A DNA stretch of 64,000 nt, from assembly GCF_022919215.1 (NCBI RefSeq), contig NZ_CP095046.1, positions 62,001-126,000 on the forward strand, written 5' to 3'. The stretch comes from Hymenobacter cellulosilyticus. Lineage in GTDB: Bacteria; Bacteroidota; Bacteroidia; Cytophagales; Hymenobacteraceae. How positions within the stretch are numbered: position 1 is the stretch's first letter; each line of letters opens with the position of its first letter. Positions 51,010 through 59,479 of this stretch are shown in pieces. The notes beneath the pieces are model-generated. The model saw only the letters and a list, made by a program, of their open reading frames with translations. It was not told the origin of the DNA and searched no databases. Made by a program: the position numbers and the translations under genes.

Positions 51010-53358
51010 GTGTCTATTGCCTCGCCCCGAATTCTGCTCATCACGCCGCCGCTCACGCAGCTGAACACGCCCTATCCGGCCACGCCCTACATCAAGGGGT
51101 TTCTCGGGGGCCGGGGCTACCAGGTTACCCAGGCCGACCTGGGCCTGGAGCTAGTGCTGAAGCTATTCTCGTCCGAAGGGCTGCAGCGGGTTTTCGCCGA
51201 AATCGAGGCCGGCAGCTTTGAGCTAAGCGACAACGCCCGGCGCATGGTGCGCCTGCAGCGCAGCTACCTGGCCACCATCGGACCCGTTATCCGGTTTCTG
51301 CAGAACAAGGACAGCACCCTGGCCTCGCGCATCTGCCACAACCGGTTTCTGCCCGAGGCGGCCCGTTTCGACAACATTGCCGACCTGGAAGCCGCCTTCG
51401 GCACCCTGGGCCTGCACGACCAGGCCCGGCACTTGGCTACGCTCTACCTGGAAGACCTTGGGGACCTGATAAAGGAAACCGTGGGGCCGCAGTTTGGCTT
51501 TTCGCGCTACGCCGAGCGGCTGGGGATGTCGGCCACCTCGTTTGATGCCATGCACGAGGCCCTGCAAACCGCCCCCAACCTGCTGGACCGGATGCTGCTG
51601 GAATTGCTCGACGAGCTGGTAGCCCGGGTGGAGCCCGAGGCCGTGGGCTTCTCGGTGCCTTTTCCCGGCAACCTGTACGGCGCCCTGCGCCTGGCAGGCC
51701 GCGTGAAAGAGCTGCGTCCACGGGTAAAAACCCTGATGGGCGGCGGCTACCCCAACACTGAGCTGCGCCAGATCAAGGAGCCCCGCTTTTTCGACTACAT
51801 CGACTTCCTGACCCTGGACGACGGCGAAGGTCCCTGGCTGCGCCTGCTGGAGTACATTCAGCAGGAAAACGAGCTTCGGACCCAGCAAGTTGAGGGTCAT
51901 GTCGAGCACAGCGAGACATCTGGCGTGCTGACGGCTGCTTACCATTCCAACGACAGCACGCTAGCTGCTTCGGCTTTGCCTCTGCATGACGTTCTTTCGC
52001 TACCCACTGTCCTGCCGGACCGCAGCCTGCTGCAGCGCACGTTTCTGCGCAACGAGGCCGGCATTGTGGAGTACATTAACCACCCGCACCCCGATGTTCC
52101 GCACACTGAAGTCGGCACGCCCGACTACAGCGACCTGCCGCTGACGGAGTACTTGTCGGTAATCGAGGTGCTGAATCCCATGCACCGGCTCTGGAGCGAC
52201 GGGCGGTGGAACAAGCTCACCATTGCCCACGGCTGCTACTGGAAGCGCTGCTCGTTCTGCGACGTGACGCTCGACTACATTTCCCGCTACGAAACCGCCC
52301 CGGCCACCCTGCTCGTGGACCGGATTGAGCAAATCGTGCGGCAAACTGGGCAGACCGGCTTTCACTTCGTGGACGAGGCCGCCCCGCCCCTGGCTTTGCG
52401 TGACTTGGCCATTGAGCTCATTAAGCGGCAGGTGAATATTACGTGGTGGGGCAACATCCGCTTCGAGAAAACCTTCTCGCCCGACTTGTGCCGCCTGCTA
52501 GCCGCCTCGGGCTGCATTGCCGTATCGGGCGGACTGGAAGTGGCCTCCGACCGGCTCTTGGCCCTGATGGAAAAAGGCGTGACCATTGCCCAGGTGGCCC
52601 GCGTCACGGATGGCTTTACCCAGGCCGGCATCATGGTGCATGCCTACCTGATGTACGGCTTCCCGACCCAGACCACCCAGGAAACTGTGGACGCGCTGGA
52701 GGTGGTGCGGCAGCTCTTCGGGGCGGGCATCGTGCAAAGCGGCTACTGGCACCGCTTCGCCATGACGGCCCACTCCCCCGTGGGGAAAAACCCGGCCAAG
52801 TACCAGGTGGTGCCCATCGGGCCTGAGCCCGGCGACTTTGCCTGGAACGACCTGTGGCACGACGACCCCACCGGCACCGACCACGAGAAGTTCGGCGCGG
52901 GCCTGGCCAAGGCGCTCTACAACTACATGCACGGCATAGCCCTGGACGAACCCCTGAGCTTCTGGTTCGACTTCAAAACGCCCCGCCCCACGGTTCCGCG
53001 CCAGCTGATTCAGCAGGCGCTGCAGGACCCGGGCAAGCCGGATTTTGCCAAGCATAACCAGCGCCTGTTCTGGCTGGGCAACGTGCCGGAGCTGCGCTAC
53101 ACCGACGCCAAGAAAGGCCAGCGCGCCGTGCTGACGTTCTACGAGCAGGCCGAAGACTTCGAAGTCAAAACCGCCGCCCCGCTGGGTCCCTGGCTGCACA
53201 AGCTTATCACCGGCCTGGCCACGGACTACGATACCAAACTGCTGCTCAAGGATGCCGCCGCTACTTTCCCGACCAGCGTAGCCGGCATGAGCTTCGAAGC
53301 CTTTGTGGCCTCCCACGCCTGGCAACTGCTGCGTGAAAAAGGTCTGCTGATCTTATAA
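51010..53358 (+). CDS. B12-binding-type radical SAM protein carrying an in-frame palindromic repeat
   Basis: The 782-residue product starts at GTG 51010 (MSIASPRILLITPPLTQLNT). Residues 1 to about 290 look like a cobalamin-binding-type domain, with EAVGFSVPFPGNLYGALRLA and KTLMGGGYPNTEL, but no clear DxHxxG base-off motif. The radical SAM core follows. Its cluster motif is CYWKRCSFC (Cys 409, 414, 417), CX4CX2C rather than CX3CX2C. Later blocks are GFHFVDEAAPP and GIMVHAYLMYGFPTQTTQET. Residues about 296-327 are encoded by a palindromic repeat (51896-51990). The substrate is unknown. A link to the nearby B12 uptake unit is suggestive only. Confidence 0.86.
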   Translation: MSIASPRILLITPPLTQLNTPYPATPYIKGFLGGRGYQVTQADLGLELVLKLFSSEGLQRVFAEIEAGSFELSDNARRMVRLQRSYLATIGPVIRFLQNKDSTLASRICHNRFLPEAARFDNIADLEAAFGTLGLHDQARHLATLYLEDLGDLIKETVGPQFGFSRYAERLGMSATSFDAMHEALQTAPNLLDRMLLELLDELVARVEPEAVGFSVPFPGNLYGALRLAGRVKELRPRVKTLMGGGYPNTELRQIKEPRFFDYIDFLTLDDGEGPWLRLLEYIQQENELRTQQVEGHVEHSETSGVLTAAYHSNDSTLAASALPLHDVLSLPTVLPDRSLLQRTFLRNEAGIVEYINHPHPDVPHTEVGTPDYSDLPLTEYLSVIEVLNPMHRLWSDGRWNKLTIAHGCYWKRCSFCDVTLDYISRYETAPATLLVDRIEQIVRQTGQTGFHFVDEAAPPLALRDLAIELIKRQVNITWWGNIRFEKTFSPDLCRLLAASGCIAVSGGLEVASDRLLALMEKGVTIAQVARVTDGFTQAGIMVHAYLMYGFPTQTTQETVDALEVVRQLFGAGIVQSGYWHRFAMTAHSPVGKNPAKYQVVPIGPEPGDFAWNDLWHDDPTGTDHEKFGAGLAKALYNYMHGIALDEPLSFWFDFKTPRPTVPRQLIQQALQDPGKPDFAKHNQRLFWLGNVPELRYTDAKKGQRAVLTFYEQAEDFEVKTAAPLGPWLHKLITGLATDYDTKLLLKDAAATFPTSVAGMSFEAFVASHAWQLLREKGLLIL
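51896..51990. repeat. palindromic repeat element inside the radical SAM gene
   Basis: The two ends are an imperfect inverted repeat: GTCATG...GCGTGCTG (51896-51930) against CAGCACGC...GCATGAC (51954-51990), around a short centre. It resembles a REP-like element with a GTCGAGC / GAGACATC arm that I associate with Hymenobacter-type genomes; that association is from memory. It keeps the host frame open and encodes a polar linker. Confidence 0.65.
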
Positions 53359-53382
53359 GCAGCGTCGAAAGCAGCGGCGACC

Positions 53383-54477
53383 CTACAGCGCCTTGCGTTG
53401 GCGCAGCCAGGAGGTCAAATCATCCACGAAGCCGGGCGCGGGCTGGGTCCAGGTCCATTTTCCGTCGGAACTCAGGCGGCCGGGCACGATAAAGTCAGCA
53501 TTGGCCTGAGATATTACCCGCACCTGGGAGCCTTGCCGCGCGCCCACCGCCAACCGCAGGCGCTTGGCACTGTCGCGGGCGTTCAGGCTAGTGTCGTTGG
53601 CCGCATACAGGGCCAGGGCCGGAATCCGCAGGCGGCTTAGCTGCTGGAAGGGCTTGGCTTCGGCGGCAGAAGTGGCCTCCACGTTTTCCAGGAGCACAAA
53701 GCTGGGAGCCGGCTCGGTGAGGCCAATGGTTTCTATGACCCGCACGGCGTTGGCCCCGCGCAGCCATAGCCCTACCTGGGTGGAATCGACGGCCGGGTGC
53801 TTGCGCAGAGCCTGAAACGTGGCGGCCACACTGCGGATGACGGTCGAGTCGCCCTCGGGCACGGTGCTGGTGGGCACTACTACGGTCAAAAACCCCTGGC
53901 GGGCCAGCAAGTCGGCGCGGGCGGCAGCAGAGGCCGCCGAGCCGGCATCGGCCAGCAGGGCCACCGCGGAATGGCGCGTGACGGTATCGGCGGGAATCAG
54001 CAGGGTCAGGCTTTGGGTGCGGCCGTTGGCTTGCCAGCTAACGGCTTTTTCTTGGTAAGCCCGTGGCGCGGCCTGCCCCCGGCGCACCCACACAAACTCG
54101 GTCTTGATGCTGTCCAGGGTAAATAGGCCCCGCAGAAAGTCGCCCTCCCGAATGGCGTTAACCGAGGCTTTGCTCAGCTGGCCGGGCTGCTCAAACATCA
54201 GCTGGGGCTCCTTGTAGCGCAGGTTGGTGGCGGCAAAGCTCAGTCCTGGCAGCTCGGGAAAGGTCATATCAGCCTCCAGCTTCCCAGGCGAAACTTCCCG
54301 CAAGTCCAGCGCTACCCGCAAATCGGTACCCTGGTAGCTGATGGGGCCTTCGTAGTGGCCCGTGGGTAAGGGCAGCGTGGTAGCCTCCCTGCCGCCCCCG
54401 GAAGAGCAGCCGCCCAGCAGCAGAGCCAGCGCCGCGCTAGGCAGCAAGGCCCCGCAGCGGCGGGCCGGGAAAGACAT
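53383..54477 (-). CDS. lipoprotein with an alpha/beta hydrolase-like domain
   Basis: I start it at 54477 (MSFPARRCGALLPSAALALL); a start six codons upstream at 54495 is also possible. It has a lipobox (LLLGGCSSGGGR). After a beta-rich N-terminal part (about residues 35-150), the C-terminal part resembles an alpha/beta hydrolase fold, with HSAVALLADAGSAASAAARA and TQVGLWLRGANAVRVIETIG, where the usual GxSxG nucleophile site is GLWLRGA. So the catalytic Ser appears to be missing, and it may be non-enzymatic. About 364 residues. Confidence 0.75.
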   Translation of the reverse strand: MSFPARRCGALLPSAALALLLGGCSSGGGREATTLPLPTGHYEGPISYQGTDLRVALDLREVSPGKLEADMTFPELPGLSFAATNLRYKEPQLMFEQPGQLSKASVNAIREGDFLRGLFTLDSIKTEFVWVRRGQAAPRAYQEKAVSWQANGRTQSLTLLIPADTVTRHSAVALLADAGSAASAAARADLLARQGFLTVVVPTSTVPEGDSTVIRSVAATFQALRKHPAVDSTQVGLWLRGANAVRVIETIGLTEPAPSFVLLENVEATSAAEAKPFQQLSRLRIPALALYAANDTSLNARDSAKRLRLAVGARQGSQVRVISQANADFIVPGRLSSDGKWTWTQPAPGFVDDLTSWLRQRKAL

Positions 54478-54521
54478 AAGCGGAAATATTCGCACAGCGT
54501 GAACGGGAGGTTACCGGAGCG

Positions 54522-54529
54522 CAAAGGTA
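54522..54529 (-). promoter_or_regulatory. -7 element upstream of the hydrolase-like lipoprotein
   Basis: Minus-strand TACCTTTG fits TAnnTTTG, 44 bp before the ATG at 54477. Confidence 0.5.
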
Positions 54530-54553
54530 ATGACCGGGCGGAATGTGCGCGGT

Positions 54554-55090
54554 TTACAGGCCTTTGCGCAGAATCAGGTCCGTCTGCACGTCCTGACCCA
54601 CCTTAAACTCATGCTTGCCGATTTCCCGGAACCCAAAGCGGCGGTAGAACTCAATGGCCGGCTGATTTCGCTCCCACACGCCCAGCACCACCGTGCGGCA
54701 CTGGTGCTGCCGGGCTTCCTCTATAGCCCGCCGCATAAGAGCTGCGCCCAGGCCGGTGCCAATCCAATCCTGGCGCACGTACAGCCGCTCGATTTCCAGC
54801 CGGCCCGTGGGCTCCTTGCCTTCTTCCAGCCCCAGCGCGGAGCCCAGCCGCAGCTTGGCATAGCCCACGGCTTCCTGCTGCATATGGGCCAGCAGAAAGG
54901 TGGTTTGCGGGTCGTTGAGCTCGGCCAGCTGCTTTTCCTCGCTGAAGGTGGCGGCCAGAAACTCGGCCATGTCCTCGGGCGTGTTATCGGCCGCGAAGGT
55001 GTCGTGGAAGGTTTGGCGGCCCAAATTGGCGAGCTGGGCAGCTACGGCCGGGGTGCGTTTGGCAACGGAAATTCGAAGTGGAGAAGACAT
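54554..55090 (-). CDS. GNAT family N-acetyltransferase
   Basis: The 178-residue product has the acetyl-CoA fold: YVRQDWIGTGLGAALMRRAI (motif A with the Q/RxxGxG/A loop) and WERNQPAIEFYRRFGFREIG (motif B). The N-terminal FHDTFAADNTPEDMAEFLAA resembles the PaiA/spermidine group. The substrate is not known. It lies upstream of the lipoprotein gene on the same strand, with 58 bp between them. Confidence 0.88.
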   Translation of the reverse strand: MSSPLRISVAKRTPAVAAQLANLGRQTFHDTFAADNTPEDMAEFLAATFSEEKQLAELNDPQTTFLLAHMQQEAVGYAKLRLGSALGLEEGKEPTGRLEIERLYVRQDWIGTGLGAALMRRAIEEARQHQCRTVVLGVWERNQPAIEFYRRFGFREIGKHEFKVGQDVQTDLILRKGL

Positions 55091-55117
55091 ACAAGCAAAA
55101 AAGAAAAGGCAGCGCCG

Positions 55118-55357
55118 TTAGTCGATAACGTCGTTCTGCCGGTTGTTGCGGCGCAAACGCCAGCCCATGCGTAGCATAAACAGCGCCCCGACCAGAAACA
55201 CCAGCGTCAGGACGGTGCGCTCCGTGGTCAGGGTACCGGCTTGCCAGGCCCGGTACAAATCCGGGGAGCGCACGGCCAGGGCCACGAGCAGCAGCACGCC
55301 GGCCAGCAAATAGAGGGAACCTGATGCCGAATTACGGCCCGCCGGAGGATATGCCAT
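55118..55357 (-). CDS. small two-helix membrane protein
   Basis: I start it at 55357 (MAYPPAGRNSASGSLYLLAG), giving 79 residues with two membrane helices (about residues 13-30 and 46-66) and a basic C-terminus (RMGWRLRRNNRQNDVID). A longer frame to 55495 overlaps the next gene and adds unrelated residues. No family recognised. Confidence 0.65.
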   Translation of the reverse strand: MAYPPAGRNSASGSLYLLAGVLLLVALAVRSPDLYRAWQAGTLTTERTVLTLVFLVGALFMLRMGWRLRRNNRQNDVID

Positions 55358-55382
55358 GGCGCAAGAAGTTAAGAGGTCAAAC

Positions 55383-56015
55383 TTAATACGAAATTCCCAC
55401 GGCCCGCCCCACGAAGGCATCAGTGGCAAGCTGCTTGAGCATAAACTGCGCAACATCGGCCCGCGACACCCGGCCTTTGATCTTGGCGTTGGCAAAGCTC
55501 AGCGCCACTTTATACCCGCCCGTGGCCTTGCCGTTGGTCAGCCCCGCAGGCCGCACGATGGTCCACTCCAGACCACTGTGCTGAATCAGGGCCTCCTGCC
55601 GCTCCTTATCAGCCATGATGTGCTTGAGAAACAGCGGCGCCACGATTTTGCCGAACACAAACCCTACTTCGTTCTTGCTGCTCCCCACCCCCAGCGACGA
55701 TTCGCAGATCAGCCGCTGCACCCCGTATTTGCGCATGCACTCAATAATGTGCTGGGTGCCATCCGACAGCGTAGTATCCCCCGCCTGGTTCTTCTTCACG
55801 CCCAGGGCCAGCAGCACGGCCTCGTGCCCGGGTATGGCGGCTTCCACGGTTTCGGGCCGGAGCACATCCCCCTGTACCACCCGCAGATTCGGGTGCGCCA
55901 GCTTAAACTTAGCCGGGTCGCGCACAAAGGCCGTGACGCTGAACTGCTGGTCGAGGGCCTGCTGCACCAGTTGGCGGCCAGTAGCGCCGGAAGCACCGAA
56001 AATGAGGATTTTCAT
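55383..56015 (-). CDS. NAD(P)H-binding Rossmann protein (atypical SDR)
   Basis: The ATG at 56015 gives MKILIFGASGATGRQLVQQA, with the nucleotide-binding GASGATG motif. The rest fits the NAD(P)H-binding atypical short-chain dehydrogenase group (NmrA/SDR-a5-like): VVQGDVLRPETVEAAIPGHE, HIIECMRKYGVQRLICESSL and WTIVRPAGLTNG. 210 residues. Several such proteins act on flavins or biliverdin; no substrate can be set here. Confidence 0.85.
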   Translation of the reverse strand: MKILIFGASGATGRQLVQQALDQQFSVTAFVRDPAKFKLAHPNLRVVQGDVLRPETVEAAIPGHEAVLLALGVKKNQAGDTTLSDGTQHIIECMRKYGVQRLICESSLGVGSSKNEVGFVFGKIVAPLFLKHIMADKERQEALIQHSGLEWTIVRPAGLTNGKATGGYKVALSFANAKIKGRVSRADVAQFMLKQLATDAFVGRAVGISY

Positions 56016-56188
56016 AAAGCGGGAGATTAAGCAAAAGAACGGTTGGCCCAGGAAGCTGGAGCGCAATTCAGTCCTCATACGCAAGCTCCTGACTTGGGTG
56101 GCACTTCCGGCAGCCGGGCCGGGCAGCTAGCTTCGCGGTTAGGGCAAAGTAGTAGGCACCAGCTGTTTCTTGTTTGGTAAATGCTGCG

Positions 56189-56196
56189 TACTTTTG
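56189..56196 (+). promoter_or_regulatory. -7 element of the tRNA-Gly gene
   Basis: TACTTTTG fits TAnnTTTG, 17 bp before the tRNA 5' end. TTG boxes lie upstream at shorter than normal spacing. Confidence 0.5.
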
Positions 56197-56213
56197 CCTG
56201 TACCAACCTCTAA

Positions 56214-56286
56214 GCGAGAGTAGCTCAGTTGGTAGAGCATCAGCTTCCCAAGCTGAGGGTCGCGAGTTCGAACCTCGTTTCTCGCT
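56214..56286 (+). tRNA. trnG: tRNA-Gly (CCC)
   Basis: Acceptor GCGAGAG / TTCTCGC, D arm TAGCTCAGTTGGTAGAGC, anticodon stem-loop TCAGC-TTCCCAA-GCTGA giving anticodon CCC, T loop GTTCGAAC. A hairpin terminator follows. Confidence 0.95.
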
Positions 56287-56292
56287 CATTGT

Positions 56293-56330
56293 AAATCAGC
56301 CACTTAGATGCAAGTCTGGGTGGCTGATTT
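56293..56330 (+). terminator. tRNA-Gly terminator
   Basis: Perfect 11-base arms AAATCAGCCAC and GTGGCTGATTT, followed by GCTTTTGGG. Confidence 0.75.
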
Positions 56331-56481
56331 GCTTTTGGGTTATACATAGGATGTTCCTTCTGCCCTTTTTGTTCCGTCATACTACTTTTCGATAGTAAAG
56401 CGCCCCTAAGCTCCGCCCGACGAAGCGGGAGCACAGGAAGAGCCGGCATGGTAGGTTGGGACACTATTGCTTCCTTTGCTT

Positions 56482-56951
56482 ATGACTCACCTCCTCTTTG
56501 CAACGGTATGGCTGCTCTGGAGCAGCGTGGCGGCGCCCCCGTACAAGACTTACTACAACGCGCGCTTTGGCTTCAGCATCGACTACCCCGCCACGCTCAG
56601 GCCCCAGCCGGAAGCCGATAATGCCGATGGGCGCCGCTTTGTCTCGGCCGATGGCCTGACCACCCTGACTGCCTACGCGGGCTACGATGTGCTCGATGGG
56701 GCCTGCCTCAGTACCGGCAGATGGCCCGCCGGGGGTGGCAGCAAAAGAAAGCCGCGCTGGCGCTGGATCAGAAGCTGGCTACGGGCTACGTCCTGTCGGG
56801 TACGGTGGGCCAGCGGATCTTTTACGAGAAGGCCGTGCTGCGGGCCGGCACCCTGACGACCTTCATTTGGGAGTACCCAGCCGCCCAAAAGCAGGCCATG
56901 GACGCCGTTATCCGCCATACCATCAGCACGCTCCAGCCCGGCGGCGACTAA
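56482..56951 (+). CDS. exported hypothetical protein, frameshifted
   Basis: The ATG at 56482 opens a signal peptide (MTHLLFATVWLLWSSVAAPP). The mature part begins YYNARFGFSIDYPATLRPQP, the opening of many short exported proteins of unknown role. As written it breaks after VLDG. One extra G in the run 56698-56701 gives VLDGGLPQYRQMARRGWQQK and continues to the stop at 56951, for 156 residues. No enzymatic motif is seen. Confidence 0.72.
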
Positions 56952-57176
56952 TGGAGCCGGTGAGCCCGGGCGTGCTGATGGTTCGATCAGGCCGGGGGGT
57001 CGGGTATAGTTTGCTGCGGCCCCGCCCCTCTTTACGCTCCAACAAGGCGGGCGGCGCTTCGTATCCACCAAAGGCTGAGGGCCCGGCCCTATAGCGTTTC
57101 GTTTTTGCGAATCCTTCTAATCAGCCTTCTATAGTAAGTTGCTTGCCGCTATCTGTTTGACTGTTGTATCCCTCCT

Positions 57177-57971
57177 ATGAAGCACCTATTTTGGCTGGCT
57201 GGCTTGAGCCTGGGCCTGGCCGCCTGCCGCCCCGACGCCCCGGCCTCCGCGCCGGTGGCCCGCAACCACGACAACCTGCCTGCCGGCCCGTTTCGCTCCG
57301 CTGATGCCGACCAGGCAACTTCTCAGGACACGCTGCACACGGCCGATGGCTCGGTGCTCCACGTTACGCCGGTATCGGCCGATTACTTTGCCCGGTTGCC
57401 GGATCCGCTGGGCCGCTACCTCGACAGCACCCTGACGGCCACGAGCGGCCGGGTACGCCGGGAGCACGACGACCTGATCTTCCGGCCGGAACAGGGCCCC
57501 GAAGTGCGCTTGCACACAGTGTTGTCGGGCTCCCGCGGTCCGGATGACCCCACCGGGCGGGCCGTGCATTCGTACTGGACCGAGCTGCCCAAAGCCCACC
57601 AGTGGGTAGTGGTAACGGAGGAGGAAAACCGCCGGGTAACCACGCTGATTGACCAACGCACCGGGCAGCGCACCGAAGTAGTGGGCGAGCCGGCCGTGTC
57701 GCCGGACGGGCGCTACCTCATTGGGGTGAAAAGCGACCAGGCCAACGACGGCAGCGACGAAAGTGCCACGGGAATTCAGCTGTTCCAGCTCGGGGCCGGG
57801 CCGCCCCGTCTGCTCTGGACGCGCCAAACCCTGCACTGGGGCGCCACCCGGGCCCGCTGGAGTGGCCCGCGCACGGTGGTGCTGGAGCAGGAGCGCACCC
57901 CGCCTAGCCAGGAAGAAGATGGTCCGCCGCCTACCTACGTTGAGGTAACGTTGCCGGACCCAAAAGCTTAG
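57177..57971 (+). CDS. lipoprotein, paralogue of the 59480 gene
   Basis: The 264-residue product has a lipobox (LAGLSLGLAACRPDAPASAP, Cys at residue 17). Its later half shares a clear pattern with the gene at 59480: the segments RREHDDLIFRPEQGPEVRLH, KAHQWVVVTEEENRR, LIDQRTGQRTEVVG and a final strand YVEVTLPDP. The repeated 'HQWVV' and 'DQRTGxRxE' blocks mark a family I do not know. It could fold as part of a beta-propeller. Its neighbours are of unknown function too. Confidence 0.75.
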   Translation: MKHLFWLAGLSLGLAACRPDAPASAPVARNHDNLPAGPFRSADADQATSQDTLHTADGSVLHVTPVSADYFARLPDPLGRYLDSTLTATSGRVRREHDDLIFRPEQGPEVRLHTVLSGSRGPDDPTGRAVHSYWTELPKAHQWVVVTEEENRRVTTLIDQRTGQRTEVVGEPAVSPDGRYLIGVKSDQANDGSDESATGIQLFQLGAGPPRLLWTRQTLHWGATRARWSGPRTVVLEQERTPPSQEEDGPPPTYVEVTLPDPKA

Positions 57972-58003
57972 TCACTACTGCGGGCCTGCTTATTTCCGAC
58001 TCT

Positions 58004-58788
58004 ATGCTCCTGGGCGTTTACTGGTACTACGGCTTTCCCGAGGACCTCTACCACTACGATTTTTTCACGTACCAGCCCGGCACCGGCGGCATGGCCGGGG
58101 CCCAGCCGAGCTGAAGGCTACCGTCCGGGTACCCGACCCGGCTAGTCTGCTGAGTGCCGTGCAAACCGTGGCCGCCCGGTATCCGCAGGTGGAGCTGCTG
58201 ATTCAAGCGCACGGCCCCTTGCTACGCCTCACCCTGGGCGACTGGGCCCTACCCGACTATGCCTTTTTCCTGGCCACCCAGTTGGAAGCCGCCTTGCACC
58301 AGTACGAAGCGACGCGTACTGCGGAGCTCCTCCCTGCTGGCGTAGCCCTGCTGCGCCTGGGCCGGGCCGACGACGATACGCCGCCTTACCGCTACGGCGG
58401 CATCTTCCAGGCCGTCAGCTCGGGGCCAAAAAAGCACCAGGCCGAAACCGCGTCCCTACGCCTCGACTGCCACCTGCCGCTGCGGCAGAAAGAAGGCTTC
58501 CTTAAGGAGCTGGACGCGCTGTGCCAGGCCTTTGGGCTGGATGTGCTGCATTACCTCGACCAGCAAGTAGCCGCCCAAGTAAACCTGATGCTGTTTTTCG
58601 GCAATGGCCGGCAGGGCGTGGGTGGCGCGCCGCTGCGCTACACCAACGTAGAGGCGCTGGCCAGCGCTGTGAAACTACCTATAGCGGCCTACAACGCGCA
58701 AAGCGGCCATTTGGGCACCTACCCCACGCACTACCCCCGCCAAGGTCCTCACGTGGTGCGGGTAGTAGATGCGGAGTTTGTGCTGTAA
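58004..58788 (+). CDS. hypothetical protein, frameshifted
   Basis: I do not recognise this family. The ATG at 58004 gives MLLGVYWYYGFPEDLYHYDF and then a stop. One extra G in the run 58097-58100 gives GGPAELKATVRVPDPASLLS and joins the rest, for 261 residues. There is no signal peptide or membrane helix. The C-terminal part holds MLFFGNGRQGVGGAPLRYTN. It probably is cytosolic. It lies between the two paralogous lipoproteins and next to a SUKH-type gene. Confidence 0.65.
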
Positions 58789-58906
58789 GCGGGATGCTGA
58801 CAAGTTGCTGCCCGGAGCGGCTGCCAGACCCTTTTCATCTTTTTACCCAAGTTTGCCTGCCCACCCGGTTGCCCCATATTCACCTGACTCCACTATACTT
58901 CGAGCC

Positions 58907-59433
58907 ATGCCACTACCGACCGATTTTGACGCCCATGATTTCTGGGCAGACAGTGACTACGCCACCAAACAACACACGGAGGCCCCACCCACCGCCGAGC
59001 TGATTGCCCGGGTAGAAACGGACCTGGGCTACCGGCTGCCGGCTTTTTACGTAGCCTTGATGCGCACCCGCAACGGCGGTATCCCGCGCAATACCTGCTT
59101 CCCGACCACGGAGCCAACCAGCTGGGCCGACGACCACATAGCCATTACCAGCATCAGCGGCATCGGCTACGAGAAGCCGTACGCGCTCTGCGGCGGCATG
59201 GGCAGCCAGTTTATGCTGGAGGAATGGGGCTACCCGGCCATCGGGGTGGTGGTCTGCGACTGCCCTTCGGCCGGCCACGACCTGATCATGCTCGACTACC
59301 GCGCCTGCGGCCCCGAGGGGAGCCAGCCGTGGTACACGTCGATCAGGAAGATGAGTATCGGATTACGTATCTGGCGCCCAACTTTGAAACGTTCATTCGC
59401 GGGCTGGGGCCGGAATCGGCATTTGAGGCCTAA
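58907..59433 (+). CDS. SMI1/KNR4 (SUKH) family protein, frameshifted
   Basis: The 175-residue product begins MPLPTDFDAHDFWADSDYAT and has the SUKH pattern: VETDLGYRLPAFYVALMRTR (helix with the LPxxYxxLm signature), then NGGIPRNTCFPT and GVVVCDCPSAGHDLIMLDYR. SUKH proteins often act as immunity proteins against contact-dependent toxins. As written it breaks near the end. One extra G in the run 59317-59320 gives GEPAVVHVDQEDEYRITYLA and a stop at 59433. No toxin gene is recognised beside it, so an immunity role is uncertain. Confidence 0.82.
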
Positions 59434-59479
59434 CCTTGCGCAGGCATTCGATACTTTCAGCTCGTCTATTGGTCGCTAT

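Noticed and set aside
56952..57176. A gene in the gap after the 56482 gene
   Set aside because: The open frames there on both strands are Arg/Pro/Gly-rich with no start context or family pattern; I see nothing supported.
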